Shown here piece by piece: positions 7,441 through 16,274 of a stretch of 64,000 nucleotides of DNA. Source of the stretch: Candidatus Viadribacter manganicus. GTDB taxonomy: Bacteria; Pseudomonadota; Alphaproteobacteria; Caulobacterales; Aquidulcibacteraceae. The first letter of the stretch is position 1. Each line of letters starts with the position of its first letter. Under the pieces are notes generated by a model. That model was not told where the DNA came from and ran no database searches. It worked only from the letters and a program-made list of their open reading frames with translations. The position numbers and the translations under genes were made by a program. The stretch spans positions 2,736,980 through 2,800,979 of the forward strand of contig NZ_CP013244.1 of the NCBI RefSeq assembly GCF_001679665.1. Direction: 5' to 3'.

Positions 7441-9324
7441 ATGAGACTGCAGGCCAGATTTATCCAGTTGCCGCTTCAGTACGATGCTGAGCTCCTCGCT
7501 AGGGAAGTCCTCGCCTTCGGCGAAGAATGTTGGCTGCCGCACCCGCAGCGTTTCGAGGGCAACGATTTTCTGCCTTTGATCTCGATCAATGGTGAGCCTG
7601 AAAACGAGTCTTTCGCGGGCCAGATGGCGGCGACGAAATATCTCAAGCAATGCCCCTACCTCGTTGAGGTGCTCGCAAGCTTTGGCGCTTCGCTTGGCCG
7701 TACGCGTCTGATGCGTCTCTCCGGCGGCGCTGAAGTCACACCACACGTCGACATCCACTATTACTGGCGCGATCGCATGCGCATCCACGTGCCGATCGTG
7801 ACGCAGCCGACTGTCAGCTTCCATTGCGGTGGTCTCACCGTGAATATGGCAGAAGGCGAGTGCTGGATCTTCGATACCTTCTCGCGTCATCGCGTGCTCA
7901 ACGACGCCGAGCGCAAGCGCATCCATCTCGTCGCCGATACAGTGGGAGGCGAGGGCTTCTGGAATCTCGCCGCCGCCGGCCGTTTGCCCGAACGCGAAGC
8001 GCCCAATTGGGTCGCCCGCAACTTTGAGCGCAACGGCGCCACCATCGATCAGCTCGAGTATGAGAGTCAGAATATGCCCGTGGTGATGACCCCATGGGAA
8101 ATCCAAAACCACGTCGACTTTTTGTTTCGCGAAGCCACCCAAAACCACCCGCAGTTCCAGTACGTCGCTCACGCCGCCTCGCACTTCACTCATGTGTGGC
8201 GTGCGCTCTGGTCCACGTACGGAGAGTGCAAAACGGGTTGGCCTCGCTATCGCCGGGCGTTGGAAGATTTTAGTGGTCAAATCCGCTCGGCGCGCGCGCA
8301 TGAAGTGAAGCTTCGCAACGGCTCGGATCTCTACGCAACCTTGACTGCGCTCGTCATCGCGCCGGCGCTCAGCGACAAGGGCGAGGACCTCGTGGGTGAA
8401 ACCCGCCACGACGCCGCAGCGGCGATGGCGACGCCAGTTGCGGCCTCCGCGCCAGCGCCCGCCGCGCCGAGCATCAACACAGGCGCCGGCGATCGGCGCT
8501 TCGATCGGCCGATCTTCATCGTCAATCCGCCGCGTTCTGGCTCTTCGCTTTTGTTCGAGACACTCGCGAACGCGCCGAATGTTTATACGGTGGGCGGCGA
8601 AAGCCACGGCATCATCGAAGGCGTGCGCGGCCTTGGCATTCCGGCCGCCAATTTCGATTCGAACTGCCTCGACGAAAGCCACGCACGTCCCGAGATCATC
8701 ACGATGCTGCGCGAGCGCTTCGAGCAAACTTTGCGCGATCGCGACGGCGCTCCGCCGCCCGCGGGTCGCATCCGCATGTTGGAAAAGACACCAAAGAATG
8801 CACTTCGCATTCCATTCTTGGCTAAGGTCTTTCCGGAAGCGCGCTTTATCTATCTCCACCGCGATCCGCATCAAGTGTTGTCGTCGATGATGGAGGGCTG
8901 GGAGTCCGGCCGCTTCACCATGTATCGCAATCTGCCTGGTTGGACCGGCGAGCGTGAATGGTCGTTCCTTTTGACGCCCGGTTGGCGCGATCTCATCGGT
9001 CAGCCGCTTGAGCGTGTCGTCGCCGGCCAATGGGCGTCCGCAACGACAGTCATGCTCGATGCCTTGGACCGCTTGGCCCCCGATCGCTGGGTCACGGCAA
9101 ACTATGATGCTTTGCTGGCTGATCCGAACGCCGAAGTAACGCGTCTTTGTGAGGCGGTCGGCTTTGAGTGGGATCGGCGGATTGAGGGTGCGCTGCCGAT
9201 CGCGCGACACACAGTGTCTGCGCCGGACGCCAACAAGTGGCGCGGCCGCGCCAGCGAGATCGAAGCGGTCTGGCCGTCCATCGCCGCCGTTGTCGAACGC
9301 GCCGAGCGCGCAGCGGCGCGCTGA
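7441..9324 (+). CDS. Fusion of Asp/Asn beta-hydroxylase-like oxygenase and sulfotransferase
   Basis: 627 aa. Residues ~1-240 resemble the aspartyl/asparaginyl beta-hydroxylase (PF05118-type) Fe(II)/2-oxoglutarate fold: RLMRLSGGAEVTPHVDIHYY supplies the His-x-Asp, RIHVPIV and GECWIFDTFSRHRVLND supply the C-terminal His and surrounding strand. After a linker rich in Ala/Pro (~residues 320-350) comes a sulfotransferase_3-like domain with the PAPS 5'-phosphosulfate loop IVNPPRSGSSLL (~360) and RFIYLHRDPHQVLSSM, the 3'-phosphate region. A hydroxylase joined to a sulfotransferase suggests hydroxylation then sulfation of the same acceptor; this is inference. The frame extends to 7315, but homology starts at ATG 7441. 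The stop is 2 nt before the next ATG. Confidence 0.85.
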   Translation: MRLQARFIQLPLQYDAELLAREVLAFGEECWLPHPQRFEGNDFLPLISINGEPENESFAGQMAATKYLKQCPYLVEVLASFGASLGRTRLMRLSGGAEVTPHVDIHYYWRDRMRIHVPIVTQPTVSFHCGGLTVNMAEGECWIFDTFSRHRVLNDAERKRIHLVADTVGGEGFWNLAAAGRLPEREAPNWVARNFERNGATIDQLEYESQNMPVVMTPWEIQNHVDFLFREATQNHPQFQYVAHAASHFTHVWRALWSTYGECKTGWPRYRRALEDFSGQIRSARAHEVKLRNGSDLYATLTALVIAPALSDKGEDLVGETRHDAAAAMATPVAASAPAPAAPSINTGAGDRRFDRPIFIVNPPRSGSSLLFETLANAPNVYTVGGESHGIIEGVRGLGIPAANFDSNCLDESHARPEIITMLRERFEQTLRDRDGAPPPAGRIRMLEKTPKNALRIPFLAKVFPEARFIYLHRDPHQVLSSMMEGWESGRFTMYRNLPGWTGEREWSFLLTPGWRDLIGQPLERVVAGQWASATTVMLDALDRLAPDRWVTANYDALLADPNAEVTRLCEAVGFEWDRRIEGALPIARHTVSAPDANKWRGRASEIEAVWPSIAAVVERAERAAAR

Positions 9325-9326
9325 AT

Positions 9327-11321
9327 ATGACCGCAACTCCGGCTCTACTAAAAGAGGCGATGCAATCCATGCGCGCCGATCCGGCGCGCGCTGCTGCGCT
9401 GTGCCGGACTGTGCTGCAAGCCGAGCCGAGCAACAATGATGCGCTGATGTTGCTCAGCGAGGCTCTGCGTCTCGGTGGCGATCTTGCCGGTGCGCGCGCG
9501 ATTGTTGCGCCGCTCGCAGCCGCTAATCCGACTTGGTTTGGGGCTCAAAGACAACTTGGTGTCATTTACGCAGCCATGCGTGAGCCGTTGGCGGCTTCAA
9601 TCGCGTTTCGCGCCGCCGCTGCGAGCACGCCCGTGCACCCAACGATCTGGCGCGACCTTGCTCTGCAATTGTCCCTCGCGGGTGATGAGGCAGCCGCACG
9701 CGAAGCACGCACACGTCATGCGGATTTGCCCATAGCCGAGCTCACGCTTGTGAAGGTGGCGACGTTGCTGCGCGCCGATGATCTATCAAGCGCTGAGGCG
9801 GCAGTGCGCGCCTATCTCGCTGAGCACGCTGATGATGTCGCGGCGCTCAATTTGCTGGCCGAAGCCCAAGCCCGCGCAGATCGGCCGGACGAGGCTGAAG
9901 CAACGCTAAGACGTTGTATCGCTTTGGCGCCGACGTATCGCCGCGCCCGCCATGCATTGACGCAACTTCTACTTGGCATGTCGCAATTGGAAGAAGCTTT
10001 GAGCCAAGTGCAGCAACTCGTACTGCTGGATCCCAACAATGCCGGCACAAAGCGTCTTCACGCTGCCGTGTTCATGGCGATGGGCGCCTACGACCGCGCG
10101 ATAGAAATTTACGAGCCCTTGGTCAAATCCGAGCCCAATCGTGCGGGGTCATGGCTGAGCTACGCGCACGCGCTGAAGACGCTCAATCGCACAGAGGAGG
10201 GGATCGGCGCCTATCGGCGCGCCAGCGACCTCTCACCGCAATTGGGTGAAGTCTATTGGAGCCTCGCGAACCTCAAGACCTTCACGTTCAGCGATGCGGA
10301 TGTCGCGCACATGCAGGCGCAAGCGAAACGAAGCGATATCGGCGCCGAGGATAAGGTTGGCTTCCTCTTTGCGTTGGGCAAGGCAGCGGAAGATAACCGC
10401 AAGCCCACGGAGGCGTTTGCACATTATAGTGAAGGCGCGGCGCTTCACCTGAAGGCATCGAACTACGAACCAGGTCGGTTCACGCCCATCGTTAATCGCA
10501 GCCGTGAAGTATTCACTGAAAAGTTCTTCGCGGATCGCGCGGGTGTAGGCTCACAAGCCAATGATCCGATCTTTATCGTCGGTCTGCCGCGCGCGGGTTC
10601 AACGTTGCTTGAACAAATTCTGGCGTCACACTCGATGGTCGAGGGCACATCGGAATTGTCCGACATGCACCTCGTGTCACAAAGCTTGCTGACGCCGGCG
10701 GAAGCGCGGGCCGGCCGCATCTTCGTCGATGCCGTTGCCGATCTCGATCACAGTCGTTTCAAGCAATTAGGCGAGACCTATCTGCGCACGACCCAACTCC
10801 ACCGCACACTCGGCCGCCCGATCTTCATCAACAAGATGCCCAACGACTTCATGCACGTCGGGCTCATTCATTTGGCTCTGCCAAATGCCAAAATCATTGA
10901 TGCGCGCCGTCATCCTATGGCGTGCGGTTGGTCTTGCTTCAAACAGCACTTCGCGCGCGGCCAGTTGTTCACTTACGACCTGAGTGAGATCGGCCGTTAC
11001 TATGCCGACTATGTGCGCCTGATGGCGCATTATGATGAAGTCCTTCCGGGGCGCGTCCATCGGGTGATCCATGAGCATCTCGTGACCGACCCTGAAGCGC
11101 ACATTCGCGCTTTGCTCGAGTATTGCGATCTCCCGTTTGAGGACCAGTGTCTGCGCCCGCACGAGAATGAGCGCGCCGTGAAAACCGCGAGCTCCGAGCA
11201 GGTGCGCCAACCCATCAGCGCAAAAGGCTTCGATAGTTGGAAGCCCTACGAGCCGTATCTCGGGGCTTTGAAGGAAGCGCTAGGGCCGGTGCTCGATGCG
11301 TATCCGGAAACACCGAAATGA
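9327..11321 (+). CDS. TPR-repeat sulfotransferase
   Basis: 664 aa. Residues ~1-370 are tetratricopeptide repeats (LLSEALRLGGDLAGARAIV, LNLLAEAQARADRPDEAEAT, LFALGKAAEDNRKPTEAFAH). The C-terminal part is a PAPS-dependent sulfotransferase: phosphosulfate loop IVGLPRAGSTLLEQILASH near residue 420, and KIIDARRHPMACGWSCFKQH for the 3'-phosphate site. In bacteria the acceptor of TPR-sulfotransferases is mostly unknown; the repeats suggest a protein or peptide partner. ATG 9327 lies 2 nt after the stop of the fusion gene. The last four bases overlap the next start (ATGA), so three genes form a translationally coupled operon. Confidence 0.88.
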   Translation: MTATPALLKEAMQSMRADPARAAALCRTVLQAEPSNNDALMLLSEALRLGGDLAGARAIVAPLAAANPTWFGAQRQLGVIYAAMREPLAASIAFRAAAASTPVHPTIWRDLALQLSLAGDEAAAREARTRHADLPIAELTLVKVATLLRADDLSSAEAAVRAYLAEHADDVAALNLLAEAQARADRPDEAEATLRRCIALAPTYRRARHALTQLLLGMSQLEEALSQVQQLVLLDPNNAGTKRLHAAVFMAMGAYDRAIEIYEPLVKSEPNRAGSWLSYAHALKTLNRTEEGIGAYRRASDLSPQLGEVYWSLANLKTFTFSDADVAHMQAQAKRSDIGAEDKVGFLFALGKAAEDNRKPTEAFAHYSEGAALHLKASNYEPGRFTPIVNRSREVFTEKFFADRAGVGSQANDPIFIVGLPRAGSTLLEQILASHSMVEGTSELSDMHLVSQSLLTPAEARAGRIFVDAVADLDHSRFKQLGETYLRTTQLHRTLGRPIFINKMPNDFMHVGLIHLALPNAKIIDARRHPMACGWSCFKQHFARGQLFTYDLSEIGRYYADYVRLMAHYDEVLPGRVHRVIHEHLVTDPEAHIRALLEYCDLPFEDQCLRPHENERAVKTASSEQVRQPISAKGFDSWKPYEPYLGALKEALGPVLDAYPETPK

Positions 11322-12877
11322 GCGTGCAGGCTGCGCAAGCGTTTTTGGCGCGCCGTGACTTTGCAAGCGCGAAACAAGCCGCAGAGGCGGTTCTGCGCGA
11401 AAGGCCGAGCGACGCGCAGGCTAACCAGATTGCCGGCATAGCCGCGCTTGAGATGGGCGAGGTGGAGACGGCAAAGCAGCACTTGCGCCGCGCCGATGCC
11501 GCCGCACCTGGTCAACCCCACATCTTGAACGCGCTGGGCGTTGCTTGCCGCCGCTTAGGCGAACTCACTGAGGCGCGCCGCTTGTTCGCGCGGTCCGGCC
11601 AGCGCGGTTTGATTGATGGCTGGCGCAATCTCGGCAATCTCGAAGCCAATGCAGGCGAGGCCATTGCGACCTCTCGCGCATACGAAAAGGCGCTGAAGTT
11701 GAGATATGACGACGCGGTCTCGCACGCTGGCTTGGCGCAAGCGCTGGAATTACTCCACAAGGCCGATCTCGCGCGCGACCATGCCGCGAAGGCGCTCGCG
11801 CTCGATCCTTCGAACGAGATTGCCGAACTCACGCTCGCCAATCTCGCTATGCGTGACGGGAATGTTGACGAAGCCGAGCGCTTTGCCGGATCGGTGGCTA
11901 AACGCACGCGATCCCCGGTCAATCAAGCCCTCGCATGGGGCATCGTAGGCGATGCGCGCGACCGAGGCGGGGACGCTGCCGAGGCGTTCGCGGCATTCGC
12001 TGAGGCCAATCGCATTTTACTCAGTTTGAACCAGGCGCACCTCGGCGCCGCGCACTTGCCGTATCATCCTGAAGGCGTTGCTCGCATGCGGGCGTTCGTA
12101 GAGCGCGAAAACTTTTCGCCATGGCCCCAGTCTGAGGCGCCGGCGCCAGTTTTTCTGGTGGGCTTTCCACGCTCCGGCACGACACTGCTTGAGCAAATCC
12201 TTTCCGCTCACTCGCAGCTCGTGTGCATCGAAGAACGAGAGCATCTTGCGCAATCTGCTTTGGACGTCGCAGCCCATCCTGAAAGGCTCGCGACCCTTGA
12301 CGATGCAGCGATCGAGGCGATCCGCGGCGAATATTGGCGCCGCGTTCGCGCTGAGGTGAAGGTCGGCAAATGGCAGGTGGTGGACAAGCTGCCGCTGAAC
12401 ATCATTTTCCTGCCGCTCATCCGGCGTGTGTTTCCCGGCGCCAAAATCCTTCTGGCGCTCCGCGATCCGCGCGACGTTGTGCTTTCGTGCTTTCAGCAGC
12501 GCTTCGGCATCAATGCCGCCATGGTTCAGTTTCTCGATCTAGGTTTAGCCGCCGCCTACTACGACAATGTGATGTCGCTGGGATTGCTGTGCCGCGAACG
12601 GCTTGGACTGCCGGTGCATGAAGTGCGCTACGAGAGCGTCGTGGGCGATCTTGAAGGCGTCGCGCGAGGCGTCACCCAATTTCTCGGCTTAGATTTCGAA
12701 CCGGGGATGCTGGCGTTCCGCGAGGCAGCGCTTAAGCGCAACATCAATACACCTTCTGCCCGCCAAGTCGTGCAGCCGGTCTATTCAAGATCGCTCGGGC
12801 GGTGGAGGCGATATGAAACCCAGCTGCAGCCGGTTCTGCCGCTCTTGAATCAGTGGGCCGCGCGACTGGGCTATTAA
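11318..12877 (+). CDS. TPR-repeat sulfotransferase, second copy
   Basis: 519 aa, same architecture as its upstream neighbour: TPR-like helices over residues ~1-230 (AGIAALEMGEVETAKQHLRR, HAGLAQALELLHKADLARDH), then a sulfotransferase domain with VFLVGFPRSGTTLLEQILSA near residue 280 and KILLALRDPRDVVLSCFQQR for the 3'-phosphate contacts. The C-terminal PSARQVVQPVYSRSLGRW block is shared with the copy at 34.5 kb, a sign of common ancestry. The start overlaps the preceding stop by 4 nt. The stop overlaps the stop of the convergent TauD-type gene by 4 nt. Confidence 0.88.
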   Translation: MSVQAAQAFLARRDFASAKQAAEAVLRERPSDAQANQIAGIAALEMGEVETAKQHLRRADAAAPGQPHILNALGVACRRLGELTEARRLFARSGQRGLIDGWRNLGNLEANAGEAIATSRAYEKALKLRYDDAVSHAGLAQALELLHKADLARDHAAKALALDPSNEIAELTLANLAMRDGNVDEAERFAGSVAKRTRSPVNQALAWGIVGDARDRGGDAAEAFAAFAEANRILLSLNQAHLGAAHLPYHPEGVARMRAFVERENFSPWPQSEAPAPVFLVGFPRSGTTLLEQILSAHSQLVCIEEREHLAQSALDVAAHPERLATLDDAAIEAIRGEYWRRVRAEVKVGKWQVVDKLPLNIIFLPLIRRVFPGAKILLALRDPRDVVLSCFQQRFGINAAMVQFLDLGLAAAYYDNVMSLGLLCRERLGLPVHEVRYESVVGDLEGVARGVTQFLGLDFEPGMLAFREAALKRNINTPSARQVVQPVYSRSLGRWRRYETQLQPVLPLLNQWAARLGY

Positions 12878-13821
12878 GCCAGGACCGGCGGCTTGAACGA
12901 TGCCGAGCGCCATGGGAATTGTTTCTCTCGCGTGGCGATTTCGGCAAAGCGCACATAGCCGAAGAATGTCGCGATACGCCGTTCGCTGATGTCGGTGATC
13001 GGGCGTCTGCCATGCATGAAGCGCGTGTTGTCCAGGATGACGACATCGCCACTGCGCCACGGCACGGGGGTCTCGAGCCGGTCCGCGACGGCTTTGATCT
13101 GATCGAGCAGATCGTCCGGAACGAGATCGCCGTTTTCGAACGTCGGAAAAATCCGCAGCCGATTGAAGTAGCGCGCGAAGAACAGGAAATTTCCGAACGC
13201 CAGCTCATCGGAAAACATTGGCTTGTGCAGCGCCGGCATGACGAAGAAGCGATGGATCTTGCCGTTCGCGCGCTCGAACGAATAGGGGCAGGGGGCTGGC
13301 GGATTGGCCAGCGCCGCGTCGTCGGGTTCGGCGGCGCCTAGCCAGAACAAGCACTCGGCCGGTGTCGCCATTTGGCGATAGCGCAGTTGGCGCCCGGCGA
13401 GCGCGTCTTTGACGGATGCCGGTAGTTGGCGGACGATTTCGACGCCGTCGCACACCGTGGTTTGGCCGCCGTTTGTCGGCGCCTGCATACACCAGAAAAA
13501 GCAGATGTCCGGCTTCCAAGGTTCGCGCGAAAGCTCGGGGTGCAGAGGAAACGCTTGGTCGCCCAAATTCACGGTTTGGATGTTCTGCTCGGGATCGAGC
13601 ACTTCGCGGCCCGGGCTTTCGTTAAAGACCGAGCTGGTGCAGAGCCGCTTGGTGAGATCACGGAAGCGGTCGAGATCGACATCGAAGCCGCGCAGCAGGA
13701 TCGCGCCGAAACGTTTGTAGGCGCCGATCAATTCGCTTTCTGGGAGCGCGCTGAGCCGGCCGCCTTCAGCGGCGAAGGTGGCGTAAGGCGTTGCCGGATT
13801 TGGTGGGATAAGAGCGGCCAT
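12874..13821 (-). CDS. TauD/TfdA-family Fe(II)/2-oxoglutarate dioxygenase
   Basis: 315 aa. Double-stranded beta-helix oxygenase: ILLRGFDVD near residue 42, the first metal motif FPLHPELSREPWKPDICFFW (His94, Glu96 in an H-x-E form instead of H-x-D), and the distal His in WRSGDVVILDNTRFMHGRR, with the 2-oxoglutarate-binding Arg expected in the following GRRPI. The H-x-E variant occurs in SyrP/clavaminate-synthase-like members that hydroxylate amino-acid side chains. It runs opposite to and meets the sulfotransferase operon tail to tail, and is divergent from the next sulfotransferase-like gene with a 59-bp shared upstream region. A role in the same modification pathway is plausible. Confidence 0.85.
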   Translation of the reverse strand: MAALIPPNPATPYATFAAEGGRLSALPESELIGAYKRFGAILLRGFDVDLDRFRDLTKRLCTSSVFNESPGREVLDPEQNIQTVNLGDQAFPLHPELSREPWKPDICFFWCMQAPTNGGQTTVCDGVEIVRQLPASVKDALAGRQLRYRQMATPAECLFWLGAAEPDDAALANPPAPCPYSFERANGKIHRFFVMPALHKPMFSDELAFGNFLFFARYFNRLRIFPTFENGDLVPDDLLDQIKAVADRLETPVPWRSGDVVILDNTRFMHGRRPITDISERRIATFFGYVRFAEIATREKQFPWRSASFKPPVLA

Positions 13822-13880
13822 GCGAAATTCGTTACTACTACAACTACCACAAATCGTCGCTGGTGACCTAAAATAGCAGC

Positions 13881-14891
13881 ATGAACCTGAAGTCCATCCT
13901 CACCAGCCCCGATCTTTATGTCCAATCCTTCGACCGGGATGAGGCGATTTGTTTTGAGATGGATCAAAGCGCGTATCAGCGTTCGATTTTTCTCGATCGT
14001 CGCATTGCCGCAAAGAACATGGCGCATGAGCGGGTTCGGCGCTCGGATGTTCTGGCGGCAGTGAAAGGCGCGCCGGCGCAAGGGCCGATCAATTACATCT
14101 TTCACATCGCTCATTGCGGTTCGACGCTGTTGGCGCGGGCGTTGGATTTGCCGGGGCAAAACCTGGTGCTGCGCGAGCCTTTCACGTTGCGCCAGCTGGG
14201 CGTCGAGGCGGCGAACGGCGCAGAGGATGCAGCGAGCATCGAGATGATGCGGGTGCTGCTGGCGCGGCGCTACAATGAAAATGGCCCGGTTATCGTGAAG
14301 GCCAACGTGCCGGTGAACTTCATGATCCCGGCTCTTATGCGTCCGCAAGCCGATCAGCCGGCGATCGTTTTGCACTATGCGTTGGAGGATTATCTCTTGG
14401 CGATCCTGCGCTCGGAGATGCACCGCGGCTGGGTGGCGCATGTTTCCAACGAATTAAAGCCGGGGATCGAAAAGCTCACCGGGCGGTGCGCGGCTGATGA
14501 GAGTGTCGCGGTTTCGGCGGCGCGTTTGTGGCTGGCTCAACTCCTGCAGTTCGATGCGGCCCTTGGCGCATATCCCAACACCAGGAGTCTCAGTGCTGAG
14601 GATTTATTCGAGCAGCCGAACGCCGTGCTCGGCGCGGCGTTCACGTTGTTCGGGCAACCGCAGAATGAAGCGGCCCTGGATGCGATCGTTTCGAGCGAGC
14701 TTTTCACCCGCTATTCCAAGGACCCGCGCCACAAGTTCGACAATGCCCAGCGCGTGGTGCGGCGGGCGAAGCTGAAAGAGGATCTTGCTGATGAATTGGA
14801 AGCAGGGCGGGCTTGGGCTTTGGCGCATGCTGGGCAATTGCCGAAGCGTTTATCCAAGCCGCTCGTTGGCGACGGCTGCGATCTTCTTTAG
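13881..14891 (+). CDS. Sulfotransferase-like P-loop protein
   Basis: 336 aa. The phosphosulfate-binding loop appears as YIFHIAHCGSTLLARAL near residue 75, a variant seen in divergent sulfotransferases. VIVKANVPVNFMIPAL and AIVLHYALEDYLLAILRSEM could fill the second conserved block, but the usual Arg-Asp-Pro is missing (YALEDY), so 3'-phosphate binding may differ. The C-terminus carries the FTRYSKDPRHKFDNAQR segment. Divergent from the TauD-type gene, and tail to tail (4-nt overlap) with the CMD-family gene. Sulfotransferase chemistry is likely but not certain. Confidence 0.65.
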   Translation: MNLKSILTSPDLYVQSFDRDEAICFEMDQSAYQRSIFLDRRIAAKNMAHERVRRSDVLAAVKGAPAQGPINYIFHIAHCGSTLLARALDLPGQNLVLREPFTLRQLGVEAANGAEDAASIEMMRVLLARRYNENGPVIVKANVPVNFMIPALMRPQADQPAIVLHYALEDYLLAILRSEMHRGWVAHVSNELKPGIEKLTGRCAADESVAVSAARLWLAQLLQFDAALGAYPNTRSLSAEDLFEQPNAVLGAAFTLFGQPQNEAALDAIVSSELFTRYSKDPRHKFDNAQRVVRRAKLKEDLADELEAGRAWALAHAGQLPKRLSKPLVGDGCDLL

Positions 14892-15460
14892 CCGCGCGCG
14901 TCCAAGTCCGGATCGAGCTTTTGGCCTTCATCGAGCTGAACGCCGAATGTGTTCAGCATCATCGAGACTTGCGTGTACTGACCGACAGTAAAGACGACGT
15001 CCATGCACTGGCGTTCGCTGAAATGCGCCTTGAGCGCCGCCCACACAGGCTCTGAGACGAATTGGCGTTCGTGAAGATCATCGCAAGCGCGGATGAGAGC
15101 GGCGTCGGCGGCGCTCCAGCCTGGAGCCTCGGCGCCGGTCTTGATCGCGGCGATCTCAGCATCGCCCATGCCGCCGCGGCGGACGATCTCGACGTGCTGG
15201 GTCCATTCATAGCCCGAGCGGCAAAGATAACCGGTGCGCAAGATGACGATTTCGCGCTCGCGCGGCGCCAGTGAATTGCCGCGCAAGATGTAGTTTCCCC
15301 ACGAGAGAAAACGCGTCAGCGCTTCGGGCGCGTGCGCGAAGGTGCGGAAGATATTGAGCACCGGCCGGTTCGGCGCGGTGACAGGCGCGAGCGCTTGGCG
15401 CTGTTCGGGGGTCAAAGCAGCGTCGGTGAGGGCGGTGATGCGAGGCGTGTTGAGGTGCAT
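14888..15460 (-). CDS. Carboxymuconolactone decarboxylase (CMD/AhpD-like) family protein
   Basis: 190 aa. PREREIVILRTGYLCRSGYEWTQH contains the Cys-x4-Trp-x2-His active-site arrangement typical of the PA2798/AhpD-like CMD branch (in AhpD two Cys are needed; here a single Cys is seen, so disulfide reductase activity is doubtful). MDVVFTVGQYTQVSMMLNTF is the conserved C-terminal helix. The frame extends to 15535, but ATG 15460 (MHLNTPRITALTD) starts the family homology. Likely a decarboxylase or an oxidative-stress protein; substrate unknown. Confidence 0.82.
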   Translation of the reverse strand: MHLNTPRITALTDAALTPEQRQALAPVTAPNRPVLNIFRTFAHAPEALTRFLSWGNYILRGNSLAPREREIVILRTGYLCRSGYEWTQHVEIVRRGGMGDAEIAAIKTGAEAPGWSAADAALIRACDDLHERQFVSEPVWAALKAHFSERQCMDVVFTVGQYTQVSMMLNTFGVQLDEGQKLDPDLDARG

Positions 15461-15721
15461 GCTGTATTTGTAGACACGCGAGCTGGAATTGAACACTGCC
15501 GCCGACGCTACCGCCCGCGTCAGTGTGTTCGGCATAGAGATCGATGCAGTTCTTTGCTTTGGTCGGTAAGGTGGCTTTTGGGGAGCTTGGGGATCGATCT
15601 CACTCTATCTTCGGGTGGCTGTGGCCCTATTTGCTTGCTTTGAGACCCTGAAAACTCCATTTGAAAGCTAGACGCGATGGCGCTTTGCCCCCGCGCCGAT
15701 TTCCAGTGAAAGAAAACCTTC

Positions 15722-15919
15722 ATGGCGCCGACCAAGTTTAGCGCAGGCGAACGCGTATTCGTTGCGCGCGGCGGCAATTTCGGCGTGCAGCCTGGCGCTG
15801 TCGAAGTGCTTCGGGCGCTGCCGCGAGATTCAGGTCCGCAGCGTTACCGCGTGCGTGCAGTGGGCGAGACCTTTGAACGTGTGGTCGATGAGGCGCGCCT
15901 TGAAGCGGCGCATGAGTAG
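15722..15919 (+). CDS. Small SH3-like conserved hypothetical protein
   Basis: 65 aa basic protein. FSAGERVFVARGGN and YRVRAVGETFERVVDEARL give a short beta-barrel-like pattern with Gly/Val alternation, reminiscent of small SH3-like proteins common in alphaproteobacteria. No catalytic motif. The downstream gene starts inside its last codons (8-nt overlap), so the two are cotranslated. Function unknown. Confidence 0.6.
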   Translation: MAPTKFSAGERVFVARGGNFGVQPGAVEVLRALPRDSGPQRYRVRAVGETFERVVDEARLEAAHE

Positions 15920-16160
15920 CGACCATGGCGTCTCGCGCTCGCCTAAGGCGATGGCGCTGACGCTCAAGTATCAAGATTCCGATGAGCACTTGTTGCGTCG
16001 TCTGGGGCAGGCCGTGGTGCTGCAATGGGATGAATTACCGGACGCACTGCAGGATGTGCTGATTGATCAAGCCGCCGGCGTCGCGGATCGAGAGGATGCG
16101 CCGCACGAAGCCGCGGATTTCGAGCGCTTTATTCGTGGCGTGAAGGCGAAGGCCGTCTAG
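15912..16160 (+). CDS. Small acidic conserved hypothetical protein
   Basis: 82 aa, starting MSSDHGVSRSP. The body (WDELPDALQDVLIDQAAGV, HEAADFERFIRGVKAKAV) is helical and acidic. The upstream part of the open frame (from 15762) is a shadow of the preceding gene; ATG 15912 gives the sensible start, overlapping that gene's stop by 8 nt. I do not recognise a named family. The pair may be a two-gene operon. Confidence 0.55.
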   Translation: MSSDHGVSRSPKAMALTLKYQDSDEHLLRRLGQAVVLQWDELPDALQDVLIDQAAGVADREDAPHEAADFERFIRGVKAKAV

Positions 16161-16274
16161 GCTCTGCTTGTTTTGCCTTCGTGTGTGGGGTGGCGCAATT
16201 TTGCGCGCTTTCCACAGTTGGCGCTTTCGCCTCAGATTTGAAGCTCGCACCGGTCTTCTGCTTGGCTGGAGCGC

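Noticed and set aside
7354..9336. 660-codon leftward open frame
   Set aside because: It is antisense to the fusion gene, and its translation has the Arg/His/Ala-rich content typical of a shadow frame in GC-rich DNA. No motif is seen.
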